Source of the DNA: Rubrobacter calidifluminis
Lineage (GTDB): Bacteria > Actinomycetota > Rubrobacteria > Rubrobacterales > Rubrobacteraceae
Length of the DNA: 64,000 nucleotides
Direction: 5' to 3'
Assembly (NCBI RefSeq): GCF_028617075.1
Contig: NZ_JAQKGV010000002.1
Location: 62,001-126,000 of the forward strand
Below are positions 10,972 through 19,471 of this stretch, in pieces. Position 1 is the first letter of the stretch; the number at the start of each line of letters is the position of its first letter. The notes beneath the pieces were generated by a model. That model ran no database searches. It was not told the origin of the DNA and was given only the letters and a program-made list of their open reading frames with translations. A program made the position numbers and the translations under genes.

Positions 10972-12084
10972 TTATCCGCCGCTTCCGGCGGGCCTCTGGC
11001 CTAGCTTCACGTCTATGGTCTGTTTGCTGCCACCGTGCACGACGGTAACCTTCACGGTGTCTCCCGGCCTGTAATTGCGCAGCGCAGCGACGAGGTCCCC
11101 TGTACTTTGCACCTCGTAAGAACCGACCCTGGTTATCACGTCCGTGCGCTTGAGACCCGCGCTCTCGGCCGGGCTGTTCTTCGCCACCTTGACGATGATC
11201 GCCCCGTGGTCGACCGAGATCCCGAACCGGCCGGCTATCGAGGGGGTGAGGTCCACCGTGTAGACCCCGAGGTACGGGTGAACCACCTTGCCGTGGCTGA
11301 TGATCTGGTCGGCCACCGAAGTCGCCACCCGGGCCGGGATGGCGAAGCCTATGTTCTCCGCACCGGTCTGACCCGGCGGCAGGTAGGCCTCGTTTATCCC
11401 TATTACCTCGCCTTTGATGTTGGCCAGCGCCCCGCCGGAGTTACCGGGGGAGATGGCGGCGTCCGTCTGGATCAGACCGGTCAGGGACGGAACCTGCACG
11501 CCTCCGGTGTAGCGGGACGGGATCGAGCGGTTGGTGCCGCTCACGACCCCGAAGGTGACCGTGGACTGGAAGCCGGAGGGGCTGCCTATGGCTACAGCCC
11601 ACTCTCCGACCCGGAGGTTCTTCTCGCCGGAGAACTTGGCTGCCGGGAGGTTGTTGCGGTTCACCTTGAGAACCGCGATGTCGTCGTAGGCGTCACGTCC
11701 GACGACCTGCGCCCTGGCGATCGAACCGTCCGCGAAGGCGACGTTGACCGAGCTTGCCCCCTGCACGACGTGGGCCGCGGTGATGATGTAGCCGTCGCTG
11801 CGGTAGATCACGCCGCTGCCGATTCCCTGGGCGCTTTGCGGTCCGAAGGGAGTCTGCTGGACTTCGCGCACGTTGACCTGTACCACGCTCGGGCTGAGCT
11901 GGGCGTAAACCCGCGCCACCGGCTGGTTCTTCGGGATGCTGGAGGGGGCCGCCGGGACCGTCTGGGCCACGCTACCGGTGGTCCGCGAGGTGCCGCCGGA
12001 GTTGCTCCCGTTACCGCAGCCGGCGGCCAGCAACCCCACGATCAGCCCGCTCAACAGCAGCAGAAAAGCTCTCCGGGATCTCAA
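10972..12084 (-). CDS. HtrA/DegP-like trypsin-type serine protease lipoprotein with PDZ domain
   Basis: A 370-aa envelope protease that should degrade or process misfolded extracytoplasmic proteins. The TTG at 12084 is chosen because GGAGGT lies six bases before it and the product then begins with a proper lipoprotein signal ([23 protein letters not shown], lipobox Cys23). A Ser/Thr/Gly/Pro linker follows. The catalytic triad is complete: His105 (ITAAHVV), Asp135 (DAYDDIAVL) and Ser216 (GNSGGAL). A single PDZ domain occupies about the last 95 residues ([10 protein letters not shown]..., [16 protein letters not shown]). A longer frame to 12180 lacks a signal sequence at its start and is rejected. 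Confidence 0.93.
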   Translation of the reverse strand: MRSRRAFLLLLSGLIVGLLAAGCGNGSNSGGTSRTTGSVAQTVPAAPSSIPKNQPVARVYAQLSPSVVQVNVREVQQTPFGPQSAQGIGSGVIYRSDGYIITAAHVVQGASSVNVAFADGSIARAQVVGRDAYDDIAVLKVNRNNLPAAKFSGEKNLRVGEWAVAIGSPSGFQSTVTFGVVSGTNRSIPSRYTGGVQVPSLTGLIQTDAAISPGNSGGALANIKGEVIGINEAYLPPGQTGAENIGFAIPARVATSVADQIISHGKVVHPYLGVYTVDLTPSIAGRFGISVDHGAIIVKVAKNSPAESAGLKRTDVITRVGSYEVQSTGDLVAALRNYRPGDTVKVTVVHGGSKQTIDVKLGQRPAGSGG

Positions 12085-12147
12085 GCTGGCACCTCCCAGG
12101 ATGTGTCGATGCACATGTCTGTTACGGATCTCTGATTGCCTAGTTTC

Positions 12148-12153
12148 GTTATA
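12148..12153 (-). promoter_or_regulatory. Possible -10 element for the htrA-like gene
   Basis: Read on the minus strand this is TATAAC, about 60 bases upstream of the TTG start. No good -35 hexamer lies at the usual spacing, so this is only a weak promoter suggestion. Confidence 0.3.
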
Positions 12154-12180
12154 CCTTAAGGAAGGAGTGGATGCGTGCAA

Positions 12181-12660
12181 AACCGAAAAGAAGTTCCCTG
12201 GACCTTGCCCGTGCCGGAGGGGCCGTGCGCACCGGTGTCTACCTCTCGGGCTGGAAGGGATGCTGGTGATCGAGCCTCACGGGAACATCGGGGGGCTTGA
12301 GATGCAGCCGACCCATCCCGTGCTGGAAGGGCGCCGGAGAGATTTCTCGACCGCTACGAGCTCTCTCCAGGCCGGGCGGTGCTCGTCGAGAATCTCGGGG
12401 ATGGCGCGCAGGGATGCTTCCGCGTCCCTTCTTTATGTAGAAGAGGCCGGAGGTCGTCTGCGGCGAGGTGGATGCTGGAGACCGGCCCGGTCCGCCGGAA
12501 GATCCCCGTCGCCGCCGGATTCGCGCCGGGCGCAGCGGCTCCTGCACGCCGTAGAGCCGGTGGATGCTCTCCGAACGCCCCGGTCCGGCCGGCCTCGTGG
12601 CCTACCCGATGGTCGGCTCTCCCGTGTGTGCCAGGTCTACGGTCTTACCCTGGGGCAGGG
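12181..12660 (+). pseudogene. Non-genic stretch, possible decayed coding sequence
   Basis: No intact gene is visible here. Protein-like fragments appear on the plus strand in successive, different frames: LARAGGAVRTGVYLSGWKG near 12210-12260, MLVIEPHGNIGGLEMQPTHP near 12260-12330, then ERFLDRYELSPGRAVLVENL near 12337-12400, each running into stops or low-quality sequence. This pattern suggests a single gene broken by several small indels. The parent family was not recognised. Alternatively it is simply GC-rich spacer with chance open stretches. The upstream edge (12085-12180) is the probable promoter region of the divergent htrA-like gene. Confidence 0.35.
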
Positions 12661-13776
12661 TCAGGTCGTTCCCCAGATCTTCTGTGCGGTCTCGACGATG
12701 GTACGGAGCTTGTGCTCCTCTTCCTCCGGTGTCAGGGCGTTGCCGATGACCGAGGTGGCGAACCCGCACTGGGGGCTTATCGCCAGCCGCTCGAGCGGGA
12801 CGTAGCGGGCAGCCTCGCGGATGCGCGCTTCTAACTCCTCCACGGTCTCGCGGCGGGGGTTCTTGGTCGTCACCAGCCCGAGGACCGCTATCCTGTCCTC
12901 CGGTAGGTGTCGCAGGGGCTCGAAGGTGCCGCTCCTCTCGTCGTCGTACTCGAGCATGAACCTCCCGGCGTTTATGCCGCCGAAGATCCTCCGCGCCAGC
13001 GGCTCGTAGGAGCCGGAGACGAGCCAGCGGCTGCCCTGGTTGCCCCGGCAGAGGTGGAACGCGAAGGTCACGCCGGGATGATCCCCGATGACGTGGTTGT
13101 CGAGCTCGACGCCGCGGGTGAGCCAGCGGTCGAGGTTCCAGCCACGCGCCTCGTAGAACGCCCGGGTCTTCGGGTCCAGGAGCAGCGGGTAGTGGGGGGC
13201 GTCGAGCTGGATGTAGGTGGCCCCGAGCCGCACCAGCTCCTCGACCTCCTCCCGCAAGAGCCGCGCCACGTCCTCCAGGAACTCGTCGAGCGTCGGGTAG
13301 GCCTCTCTGGAGACCTCCGGAGACCAGAAGCTGGCGTACAGGGAAGGGCTCGGGAGCGTGACCTTGATGGTCCTGTCCGTGCGCGCCCGGGCGTAGACGA
13401 ACTCCTCAGCCGAGAGGTTCCGCACCCGGCGGAGTCTGCCTCTGACCCCCAGGTCTTCCGGCCGCTCGGTACTCTTGTCTCCCACCCGCTCGTCGCCGTG
13501 CCACTCGCCCCAGAGGTAGGCGTCCACGGTGTGGGGGCCGAAGCCCTCGGTGGACTCGACGAGCTGGCTCTGGAAGGACTCCCGGCGCATCTCGCCGTCG
13601 GTCACGACAGAGAGCCCCGCCCGCTCCTGCAACGCGAGGGCCTCGTCCACGGCCCGATCCTCGACGCGCTTGAAATCCGCCGCGGAGAGCTCGCCCGCCG
13701 CGCGGCGCTCCCTGGCCTCGAGCAGGTAGGGGGGACGCAGCAGGCTCCCGACCACGTCGGCGCGGGCGGAGATCAT
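12661..13776 (-). CDS. MetE-like (cobalamin-independent methionine synthase family) protein
   Basis: A 371-aa protein resembling the C-terminal catalytic barrel of MetE and the stand-alone YxjG/YxjH proteins. The zinc-ligand signatures are present: FHLCRGNQGSRW (His-x-Cys) and ISPQCGFATSV (Cys), with DGEMRRESF near the N-terminus and FMLEYDDERSGTFEPLRHLP before GLVTTKNPRRET. It therefore probably transfers a methyl or alkyl group to a thiol, but the MetE N-terminal folate half is absent. The start ATG at 13776 overlaps the TGA of the upstream DJ-1 gene as ATGA, so it is the last gene of a four-gene operon. Confidence 0.85.
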   Translation of the reverse strand: MISARADVVGSLLRPPYLLEARERRAAGELSAADFKRVEDRAVDEALALQERAGLSVVTDGEMRRESFQSQLVESTEGFGPHTVDAYLWGEWHGDERVGDKSTERPEDLGVRGRLRRVRNLSAEEFVYARARTDRTIKVTLPSPSLYASFWSPEVSREAYPTLDEFLEDVARLLREEVEELVRLGATYIQLDAPHYPLLLDPKTRAFYEARGWNLDRWLTRGVELDNHVIGDHPGVTFAFHLCRGNQGSRWLVSGSYEPLARRIFGGINAGRFMLEYDDERSGTFEPLRHLPEDRIAVLGLVTTKNPRRETVEELEARIREAARYVPLERLAISPQCGFATSVIGNALTPEEEEHKLRTIVETAQKIWGTT

Positions 13777-14447
13777 ACGCCGGGTGAGCGCTCCCCGACG
13801 ACCTCCACGTCGTCGCGGTACGCCTCGTAAGCCCTGGTGTACTCCATGACCCGCGCGACTTCGGAGACGAACTCCTCGTCGTATCCGGCGCGCTTCAGCA
13901 AATAGAAGCCCATCTCCATCCCGGAGGAGATGCCGCCTGCCGTCAGGATGCGCCCGGCGTCCACGACCCGGGCCCGGCTGACTCTGCAGGCGGGCGCGAT
14001 GTCGGCGAGACGATCGATTGGGGGCTTGCCGTTCGGGGGCTTCTCGGTGTTGTCCGGCTCCTTGCGGTTGGTCGCGGCAAGCCCGTCGAGCAGGCCCATC
14101 TTCGCGTAGACCCACGAGCCCGTGCACACGCTGACGAGCAGCGTCTCCTCCGGGAGGGAACGGACGTAGTCGTGCAGGTTGCGGTTGTGCATCTCCGGCC
14201 GGGTCCCGATGCCGCCCGGGATCAGGAAAGCGTCCATCGCCGGATGGTCCCTGAAGGAGTAGTTCGGCAGGATGGTGAACCCCGCCTGGGCCTGCACCGG
14301 CCGCATCGCCTCCCCGACGAGGAAGACATCGAGCTCCGGATCGAAGCGCCGGGCTACCGAAAATACCCCGTAGGGCGCGGCGAAGTCCACTGTCTCGGCG
14401 CCCTCGAACACGTAGATCCCGAGCCTGAACCCCTCTTTTCGTGCCAT
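13773..14447 (-). CDS. DJ-1/PfpI family protein
   Basis: A 224-aa single-domain DJ-1/PfpI protein, similar in organisation to isonitrile hydratases and the amidase half of GlxA regulators, but with no AraC-type helix-turn-helix attached. The nucleophile elbow Cys is in VSVCTGSWVYA; the family's acidic partner is expected in the N-terminal FEGAETVDFAAPYGVF. RVVDAGRILTAGGISSGMEMG is the conserved C-terminal core. AGGAGG lies eight bases before ATG 14447. It overlaps the MetE-like gene by four bases. Substrate unknown; the neighbours suggest a small-molecule catabolic role. Confidence 0.85.
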   Translation of the reverse strand: MARKEGFRLGIYVFEGAETVDFAAPYGVFSVARRFDPELDVFLVGEAMRPVQAQAGFTILPNYSFRDHPAMDAFLIPGGIGTRPEMHNRNLHDYVRSLPEETLLVSVCTGSWVYAKMGLLDGLAATNRKEPDNTEKPPNGKPPIDRLADIAPACRVSRARVVDAGRILTAGGISSGMEMGFYLLKRAGYDEEFVSEVARVMEYTRAYEAYRDDVEVVGERSPGV

Positions 14448-14489
14448 CCTTGGGCCTCCTCTATGTCGGGGGATGGGCTGTTCCTTTGT

Positions 14490-15302
14490 TTATACTCCCC
14501 GGGAGACCAGCGCGACGGCCCTGCCGGGCCCGCCGCTCGATCCGGCGACCTTGAGGGGGAGGAAGATGAAGTACGCCCCCCGCACGGGCAGCTCTCCGAG
14601 GTTCGTCAGGATCTCGACGTAGCGCATCCCCCTGCCCAGGCCCTCCCGGTGCACCGGCACCCCGTCGTGTGCGCTGCCGATGCTCGGGGCGTCTATGCCG
14701 AGCGCCCTTATCCCCTTCTCGTGCAGGTAGACGGCGAGCTCCGGTGAGGGTGCGGGCCAGCCCGGGGATTTCCCGGTGACGAGCGGGGCCCGCATGAACC
14801 TCTCGCCCTCCTCGCCCTCGGCGTAGTAGCGGTCCCAGCCGGTCCGCAGCAGCACCACCTCGCCCTCCTCCAGCTCCCCGTGCTCTTCCTCGAAGGCCCT
14901 TATGTGCTCCGGCTCGATGAAGGGGCTCACCCCGGGCTTACCCTGCCCGGAGAGGAACCGCACGTCGACCACGACGGCGGGTCCCATCAGCTCCTCCGGC
15001 GGCACCTTCTCCCCACTCTGGCTCCCGAGCGGGCCCGCCGCTGGGAGTCCCGAGCTCTCCGGCGGGATGAAGTGGGTGGGGGCGTCGAAGTGTGTGCCGC
15101 AGTGTTCGTCGATGACGATGAAGTTGGTCTGGTAGGGGGCTGTGCTGCGGGTCCTGCCGGTGGGACCCTCGACCTCGGCGAACCAGTTCCAGTTGTGGTG
15201 GGCGAAGCTCATGTGTCCCGGCCAGGTGCCCGGAAGCCGCTCGGAGAGCGTGACCGAGAGGTCGACCACCCGCGCCGCGCCGATCCCGCCGAGATCTATC
15301 AC
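14490..15302 (-). CDS. Cyclase family protein (kynurenine formamidase-like metal hydrolase)
   Basis: A 270-aa member of the cyclase/KynB superfamily. The metal-binding signature HCGTHFDAPTHFIPP is intact, and RVVDLSVTLSERLPGTWPGH and LLRTGWDRYY are typical of the family, whose members hydrolyse amides or lactone-like substrates. GTG 15302 overlaps the TGA of the KARI-like gene as GTGA, so translation is coupled. A longer frame upstream is a reading across the KARI-like gene and is rejected. Together with the KARI-like, DJ-1 and MetE-like genes it forms a compact operon of unknown pathway. Confidence 0.88.
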   Translation of the reverse strand: MIDLGGIGAARVVDLSVTLSERLPGTWPGHMSFAHHNWNWFAEVEGPTGRTRSTAPYQTNFIVIDEHCGTHFDAPTHFIPPESSGLPAAGPLGSQSGEKVPPEELMGPAVVVDVRFLSGQGKPGVSPFIEPEHIRAFEEEHGELEEGEVVLLRTGWDRYYAEGEEGERFMRAPLVTGKSPGWPAPSPELAVYLHEKGIRALGIDAPSIGSAHDGVPVHREGLGRGMRYVEILTNLGELPVRGAYFIFLPLKVAGSSGGPGRAVALVSRGV

Positions 15303-16300
15303 CGCGCCTCCTTCCCGCCGAGCATCTCCTGCAGGCTCGCCTCCGCCCGCACCATCGGGTGCTGCATCACCCGGGCGTACAGCTCCTCCAGCGCCTTCTC
15401 CCCCTCCTGGCGTTTCGCGGACCACTCCGCGTCGAAGCTCCCTGAGCGTATGCGCTCCTCGAGCGCCTCGCGCAGGAAGGATTCTATCCCAACCCGGTCC
15501 GTCTCCGCGAGGCGGGAGAGCTGCCCGTACTGGCTCGTGTGCGAGTGGAGCCTGAGCTGCTCGAAGAAGCCCACCTCGGCCGCCCGCTCGAAGATCTCGG
15601 CCGGCTCCTTCGAGACGTAGAGCTCCAAAAGCGCCGCCTCGGGCGGTATGCCCGCCTCGACCTCGAGCTCGAACGCCGCGAGGAAGATCCTCATGATGAG
15701 CGGCCAGATCCCCTGCTCGGCGAGGAGGTCCATCCAGGTCTCCTGCTCGAAGCCGACCTCTATCGCCCCGGCCCGCGTGCAGCCTATCGCCTTCGCGAGC
15801 GCCAGGCAGTCCTCCCGGGCGTGCCCGGAGGCGTCCCGGTGGACATCCACGAAGCACGGCGCCCCCTCCCCGGAGAGGTAGAGCGCCCTGAGGGCCTCCC
15901 CGATCATGCGTGGGGCGACCATCACCACGTCCACCCCCTCCGGCGGTTCGATGTGGGAGAAGGTCACGTTGTAGCCACTCGCGAAGACGAGCGTCTTCCC
16001 GGGGGTGAGGTGCGGCCCGATATGCTCCGTGTAGACCTCCGGAGCCACCTCGTCGGGGATGAGCAGGAGGATCACCTCCCCCCTTCGTGCGGCCCCGGGG
16101 ATGGGCATGACCGGGAAGCCGTCCTCCTCCGCCTGGTCCCAGCTCTCGTCGCGGACGTTGCCGACGATGATGTCCTCTATCCCCGAGTCGCGCATGTTCA
16201 GGGCCTGGGCGCGGCCCTGGTTGCCGTAGCCGATCACCGCGACGGTGCGCCCGGAGAGCCTCCCGATATCCGCGTCCTGGTCTGTGTAGATGCAGGCCAA
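15299..16300 (-). CDS. Ketol-acid reductoisomerase-like protein with altered active site
   Basis: A 333-aa homologue of class I ketol-acid reductoisomerase (IlvC). The Rossmann motif GYGNQGRAQALNMRDSG (24-40) is clear, and the knotted C-terminal domain retains DLLAE (Asp191, Glu195) and Glu226. However, residues essential in IlvC are changed: the His of FAHGFN is Ser109 (FASGYN), the Lys of APKGPG is Arg131 (APRMIG), and the second Glu of ExxxE is Ser230. No ilvB, ilvH or ilvD is nearby; instead a cyclase gene overlaps. It probably catalyses a different NAD(P)-dependent reaction. TTG start with GAGGAGGG upstream. Confidence 0.82.
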   Translation of the reverse strand: MACIYTDQDADIGRLSGRTVAVIGYGNQGRAQALNMRDSGIEDIIVGNVRDESWDQAEEDGFPVMPIPGAARRGEVILLLIPDEVAPEVYTEHIGPHLTPGKTLVFASGYNVTFSHIEPPEGVDVVMVAPRMIGEALRALYLSGEGAPCFVDVHRDASGHAREDCLALAKAIGCTRAGAIEVGFEQETWMDLLAEQGIWPLIMRIFLAAFELEVEAGIPPEAALLELYVSKEPAEIFERAAEVGFFEQLRLHSHTSQYGQLSRLAETDRVGIESFLREALEERIRSGSFDAEWSAKRQEGEKALEELYARVMQHPMVRAEASLQEMLGGKEAR

Positions 16301-16378
16301 CTTTCCCTCCTCTCTTTTCCGGTGGGGCGATGGTAAGCCCGGAGGGGCTCGAAGTGAAGCCCGGTGTACCGGGGGATG

Positions 16379-16402
16379 AAAAAGGGCCCCGAAAGGGGCC
16401 CC
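16379..16402 (-). terminator. Rho-independent terminator after ferritin-like gene
   Basis: Read on the minus strand, a 7-base GC stem (GGGCCCC/GGGGCCC with a TTTC loop) is followed by TTTTT. It lies 25 bases past the ferritin-like stop codon and directly upstream of the KARI-like gene, so it separates two transcription units. Confidence 0.85.
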
Positions 16403-16426
16403 GACGGGAGGAGGTCCGCGGTATCC

Positions 16427-17116
16427 CTACCGCGGGCAGGAGGTGATGAACGGCGAAGCCTCCTTCAGGACCTGCTGCTTCGACTTGGGTTTGTCGAAGG
16501 AGGCAGGGAAGGGGACGTAGCCGTTTATGAGGTTGAGGTAGGAGGCGTGGCGCGCCTCGACGGTCGCTATCGTCGCGCCGGCGGTCAGCAGGTCGGGGTT
16601 CTTTATCTTGTGGATCGCACCGTCGTAGGCCGAGACGCCAAGGTTCTCGAAGATGCGGGCGAGCTGCACGAAGCCCTTCACGTTCTTGTACGGGAAGCGG
16701 TAGCGGCACTCCGGCACGGGTTTGCCGCCGAGCTGCCGGATGACGGCCGTCAGCGTCTTGACGTGGTCGTGCTCGTGCTCCCGGATGAGCTCGAAGTACT
16801 TCCTTACCTCGGCGCCGTCGAGGATGCGTATCCCCGCCTTCTGGTAGCGACGGTACCTGAGGAACGCGAGCCGGAAGTCCTGGGTGGTGAACCTCTTCAG
16901 GCCCTCCCTGTAGAACGCGTACTCCAGATGTTCCAGCGTGAGCGCGTAGTTGAGGACGGCGATGTCCCCCGCCGTGTTCGCGGCCTCGGCGGTCTTCGGG
17001 AGCAGGGCTCCGCCGCCGAGCGCGAGCGCCAGCGCCCCCCCGCCGAGAAGCCTGCCCGAGCCGGAGAGGAAGCCGCGCCGCGAGAGGGCCTCCTCCGTGA
17101 ACGACTGCTGGACCAT
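16427..17116 (-). CDS. Tat-exported ferritin-like domain protein
   Basis: A 229-aa protein with a twin-arginine signal (SRRGFLSGSGRLLGGGALAL) and a signal-peptidase-like site after AEA (about residue 45), so it is probably secreted. The mature part is a four-helix ferritin-like domain (Ferritin_2/DUF4439 type) with candidate iron ligands in LEHLEYAFY, REHEHDH and EARHASYL. The final residues include an isolated Cys (ITSCPR). ATG 17116 has GGAG about six bases upstream. It lies 65 bases after the LarA-like gene on the same strand and ends at a terminator, so it may be the last gene of that operon. Confidence 0.85.
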   Translation of the reverse strand: MVQQSFTEEALSRRGFLSGSGRLLGGGALALALGGGALLPKTAEAANTAGDIAVLNYALTLEHLEYAFYREGLKRFTTQDFRLAFLRYRRYQKAGIRILDGAEVRKYFELIREHEHDHVKTLTAVIRQLGGKPVPECRYRFPYKNVKGFVQLARIFENLGVSAYDGAIHKIKNPDLLTAGATIATVEARHASYLNLINGYVPFPASFDKPKSKQQVLKEASPFITSCPR

Positions 17117-17180
17117 TACCGCTCCTTTCTCCAGAGACCGGTTTCGGATACGCCGTATACGGCGCCTGCGGGTTCCCGGA

Positions 17181-18458
17181 TCACAGGAGTCGGCTCGATT
17201 CCGCCAGCGGCCTCAGGTTCCCTGATTCATCGAAGCTCAGCTCTGCGGGCCCATCCACGATCTCTGCGTCGCCCGCCGCGAGCACCTCTTCGAGCAGGTT
17301 CTCCGAGACGAGGGCGTATCTGAGGTCGAGCGTGTTCGGGATGCGCACGAAGCGCGCCCTCTCCGGCGGGACACCCCAGTTGCAGCGGACGGCGGCCTCG
17401 AGCGCCTCGCGGTCGTTCTCCAGGATCAGCGGGATCTTACCCCGCTCGACGAACGTGCTGGTGAGGACGTTCTGGTTGGTCGCGGCGAAGTCCATCTTCT
17501 CGAAGAGCCGCTTCGTAGTGAAGTCCGCGAGCCCCACCCCGAGCGCGTTGCCGTGCGAGGCCTCGCTGAGATCACCCACGATGATGTACCTGACCTTCGG
17601 GCTCTCCGGCTCCTCGACGCCCGGGATGCGGTAGCGGCCGATGACGTTGGTGTCCATCCCGGTCCCGCTGTAGTTCTTGCCGAGCTCGTCGACGAAGAGG
17701 ATGTCGATCTCCTCTGCGGGGAGCTTCGGGGCAAGGTTTCTCGCCCGCCGCAGCAGCGCCTTCTCGCGTTCGATTACGGCCTCCGGCAGGATGGCCTCCA
17801 GGATCGCGGTCTCCTCGCAGGCGTTCTCGACGAGCGCGACCCCGAAGAGGATCTTGCCGGAGGAGAAGACGAGGCTTCCGGCCTCGACCATGTGGTCGCG
17901 GATGCCTGGGATGCCGCGGGCGTGCAGCTTCAGGGCCCCGGCGTGCTTGCCGAGTCCGATCGCGGCCATCTTCAGGAGCCCGCTCTCTATCTCCGAGTGG
18001 AAGTCGGTGTGCTGCTTGATCCGGCCCACGACGACCACGCCGTCCGCCTGCGCGGCCAGCCGGTCCATGTAGACCGGGATGCCGTGTGGGGTGCGTCCGA
18101 TCTCGACGGTCTCCATCGAGGAGCGGATCGGTGCTCCGACGCTCCGCTCGGTGACGCCCAGGCTCTCGAGCACCTCGAGCTGTCCCTCGGCGGTGGCCCC
18201 GCCGTGGCTGCCCATCGCCGGGACTATGAACGGCTCCGCCCCGGCCCCTCGCACGATGCCGACGAGTGTCTCGAGCACCTTCGGGATGTCCGAGATGCCG
18301 CGGCTCCCGGCGGTGATCGCGACGCTCATCCCCGGTCGGAGCTTCTTCCGGATCTCCGGGCGCGCGCACTGCCTGCGCAGCTCCTCCTCTACGTCCTCCA
18401 CCCGCGGCCGCGGGAACCCGCGGCGCACGAGGGCCACCTTCGGAAACTCCACCCCCAT
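17181..18458 (-). CDS. LarA-like (lactate racemase N-terminal domain) protein
   Basis: A 425-aa homologue of the nickel-pincer lactate racemase LarA family (formerly DUF2088). Visible landmarks are ITAGSRGI, PAMGSHGGATAEGQ and IESGLLKMAAIGLGKH, where the Lys is a plausible equivalent of the LarA pincer-binding Lys; several His residues follow. LarA homologues act on diverse 2-hydroxy acids. The gene overlaps the PdxA2 stop (TGATG), placing it in a sugar-acid catabolic operon, so C2 epimerisation of a four-carbon sugar acid is a reasonable inference. GTG 18461, ATG 18458 and GTG 18452 are competing starts. No larB/C/E is in the window. Confidence 0.82.
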   Translation of the reverse strand: MGVEFPKVALVRRGFPRPRVEDVEEELRRQCARPEIRKKLRPGMSVAITAGSRGISDIPKVLETLVGIVRGAGAEPFIVPAMGSHGGATAEGQLEVLESLGVTERSVGAPIRSSMETVEIGRTPHGIPVYMDRLAAQADGVVVVGRIKQHTDFHSEIESGLLKMAAIGLGKHAGALKLHARGIPGIRDHMVEAGSLVFSSGKILFGVALVENACEETAILEAILPEAVIEREKALLRRARNLAPKLPAEEIDILFVDELGKNYSGTGMDTNVIGRYRIPGVEEPESPKVRYIIVGDLSEASHGNALGVGLADFTTKRLFEKMDFAATNQNVLTSTFVERGKIPLILENDREALEAAVRCNWGVPPERARFVRIPNTLDLRYALVSENLLEEVLAAGDAEIVDGPAELSFDESGNLRPLAESSRLL

Positions 18459-19471
18459 CACCTCCTCGCTATCCGGCCGCTCAGCTCGCGGGCAAGCTCT
18501 ATCGCGGCCTTCATGCTGCGGTGGTCCGCCATACCCGTACCCGCGATATCGAAGGCGGTCCCGTGGTCCACGCTGGTGCGGAAGAACGGCAGGCCCACCG
18601 TGACGTTCACCCCCGTTTCGAACCCCGAGAGCTTCACCGGGATGTGGCCCTGGTCGTGGTACTGCACGACCACGATGTCGAACTCCCCCTTCCTGGCCCG
18701 CGAGAAGATCGTGTCCGGCGGGTAGGGACCGCTCGCGTCGATCCCCTCTTCCCGTGCCCGTTCCACCGCCGGCCTTATGAGTCTTTCGTCTTCCTCGCCG
18801 AAGAGGCCGTTCTCCCCGGCGTGGGGGTTGAGGCCCGCGACGGCTATCCTGGGTTCCTCGATGCCGAGCTTCCTCAGGGTCTCGTGGGCGAGACGGATCA
18901 CGGCGAGCTCCCGCTCGGGCTGCACCAGCTCTATGGCCTCTCTCAGTGGGACGTGGGTCGAGACGTGGATGACGCGCAGATCCTCTGAGACGAGCATCAT
19001 CGCGTAGTCTCTGGTGCCGGTGAGGTCGGCGAGGATCTCGGTGTGACCGGGGTATTCGTGCCCGGCGAGGTGTATCGCCTCCTTGTTCAAAGGCGCGGTG
19101 GCGACCGCGTCCACCTCTCCCTCGAGCGCGAGGGAGGTCGCGTGGCGGACGTACTCGAAGGCGGCGTCTCCGGCCCGGGCGTCGAGCTTGCCGAACGGGA
19201 GGTCCATGGGCAGCTCGCTCCGGGTGATGACGTCGGCGATGCCCGGCTCGAAGCGGGCCTCCGAGACTCCTCCTATGACGTTCATGCTCAGGGGGAGCCC
19301 GAGGAGGCTTATCGCGCGCCCGAGGATGCCCGCGTCCCCGACGATGACCGCGTGGTTTTCTCGCTGAAAACCCTCCTCGGCGAATGTCCTGGCGACCACC
19401 TCCGGGCCGACGCCCGCCGGGTCTCCCATCGTGACCGCGACGGTGGGAAGTGCTCTTCTGTCCTCGGTCAT
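18458..19471 (-). CDS. pdxA2: PdxA2-type 4-phospho-sugar-acid dehydrogenase
   Basis: A 337-aa member of the PdxA family of NAD-dependent oxidative decarboxylases. Diagnostic stretches are VTMGDPAGVGPEVVA, TAPLNKEAIHLAG with HTEILADLTG (metal and substrate His), VQYHDQGHIPVKL and TVGLPFFRTSVDHGTAFDIAGTG. Its start overlaps the DUF1537 kinase stop as ATGA. PdxA paralogues next to DUF1537 kinases are established as PdxA2, which convert D-threonate or D-erythronate 4-phosphate to dihydroxyacetone phosphate with CO2 release, rather than making vitamin B6. That role is preferred here. Confidence 0.9.
   Translation of the reverse strand: MTEDRRALPTVAVTMGDPAGVGPEVVARTFAEEGFQRENHAVIVGDAGILGRAISLLGLPLSMNVIGGVSEARFEPGIADVITRSELPMDLPFGKLDARAGDAAFEYVRHATSLALEGEVDAVATAPLNKEAIHLAGHEYPGHTEILADLTGTRDYAMMLVSEDLRVIHVSTHVPLREAIELVQPERELAVIRLAHETLRKLGIEEPRIAVAGLNPHAGENGLFGEEDERLIRPAVERAREEGIDASGPYPPDTIFSRARKGEFDIVVVQYHDQGHIPVKLSGFETGVNVTVGLPFFRTSVDHGTAFDIAGTGMADHRSMKAAIELARELSGRIARR

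Noticed and set aside
12085-12180. Longer N-terminus of the HtrA-like protease.
   Set aside because: The lipoprotein signal begins at TTG 12084, which has GGAGGT upstream; the longer form would bury it.
15299-16300. Ordinary IlvC for branched-chain amino acid synthesis.
   Set aside because: Key catalytic residues differ and no ilv genes are adjacent.
18458-19471. PdxA for vitamin B6 synthesis.
   Set aside because: It is coupled to a DUF1537 kinase and a sugar-acid type transporter, the known context of PdxA2.
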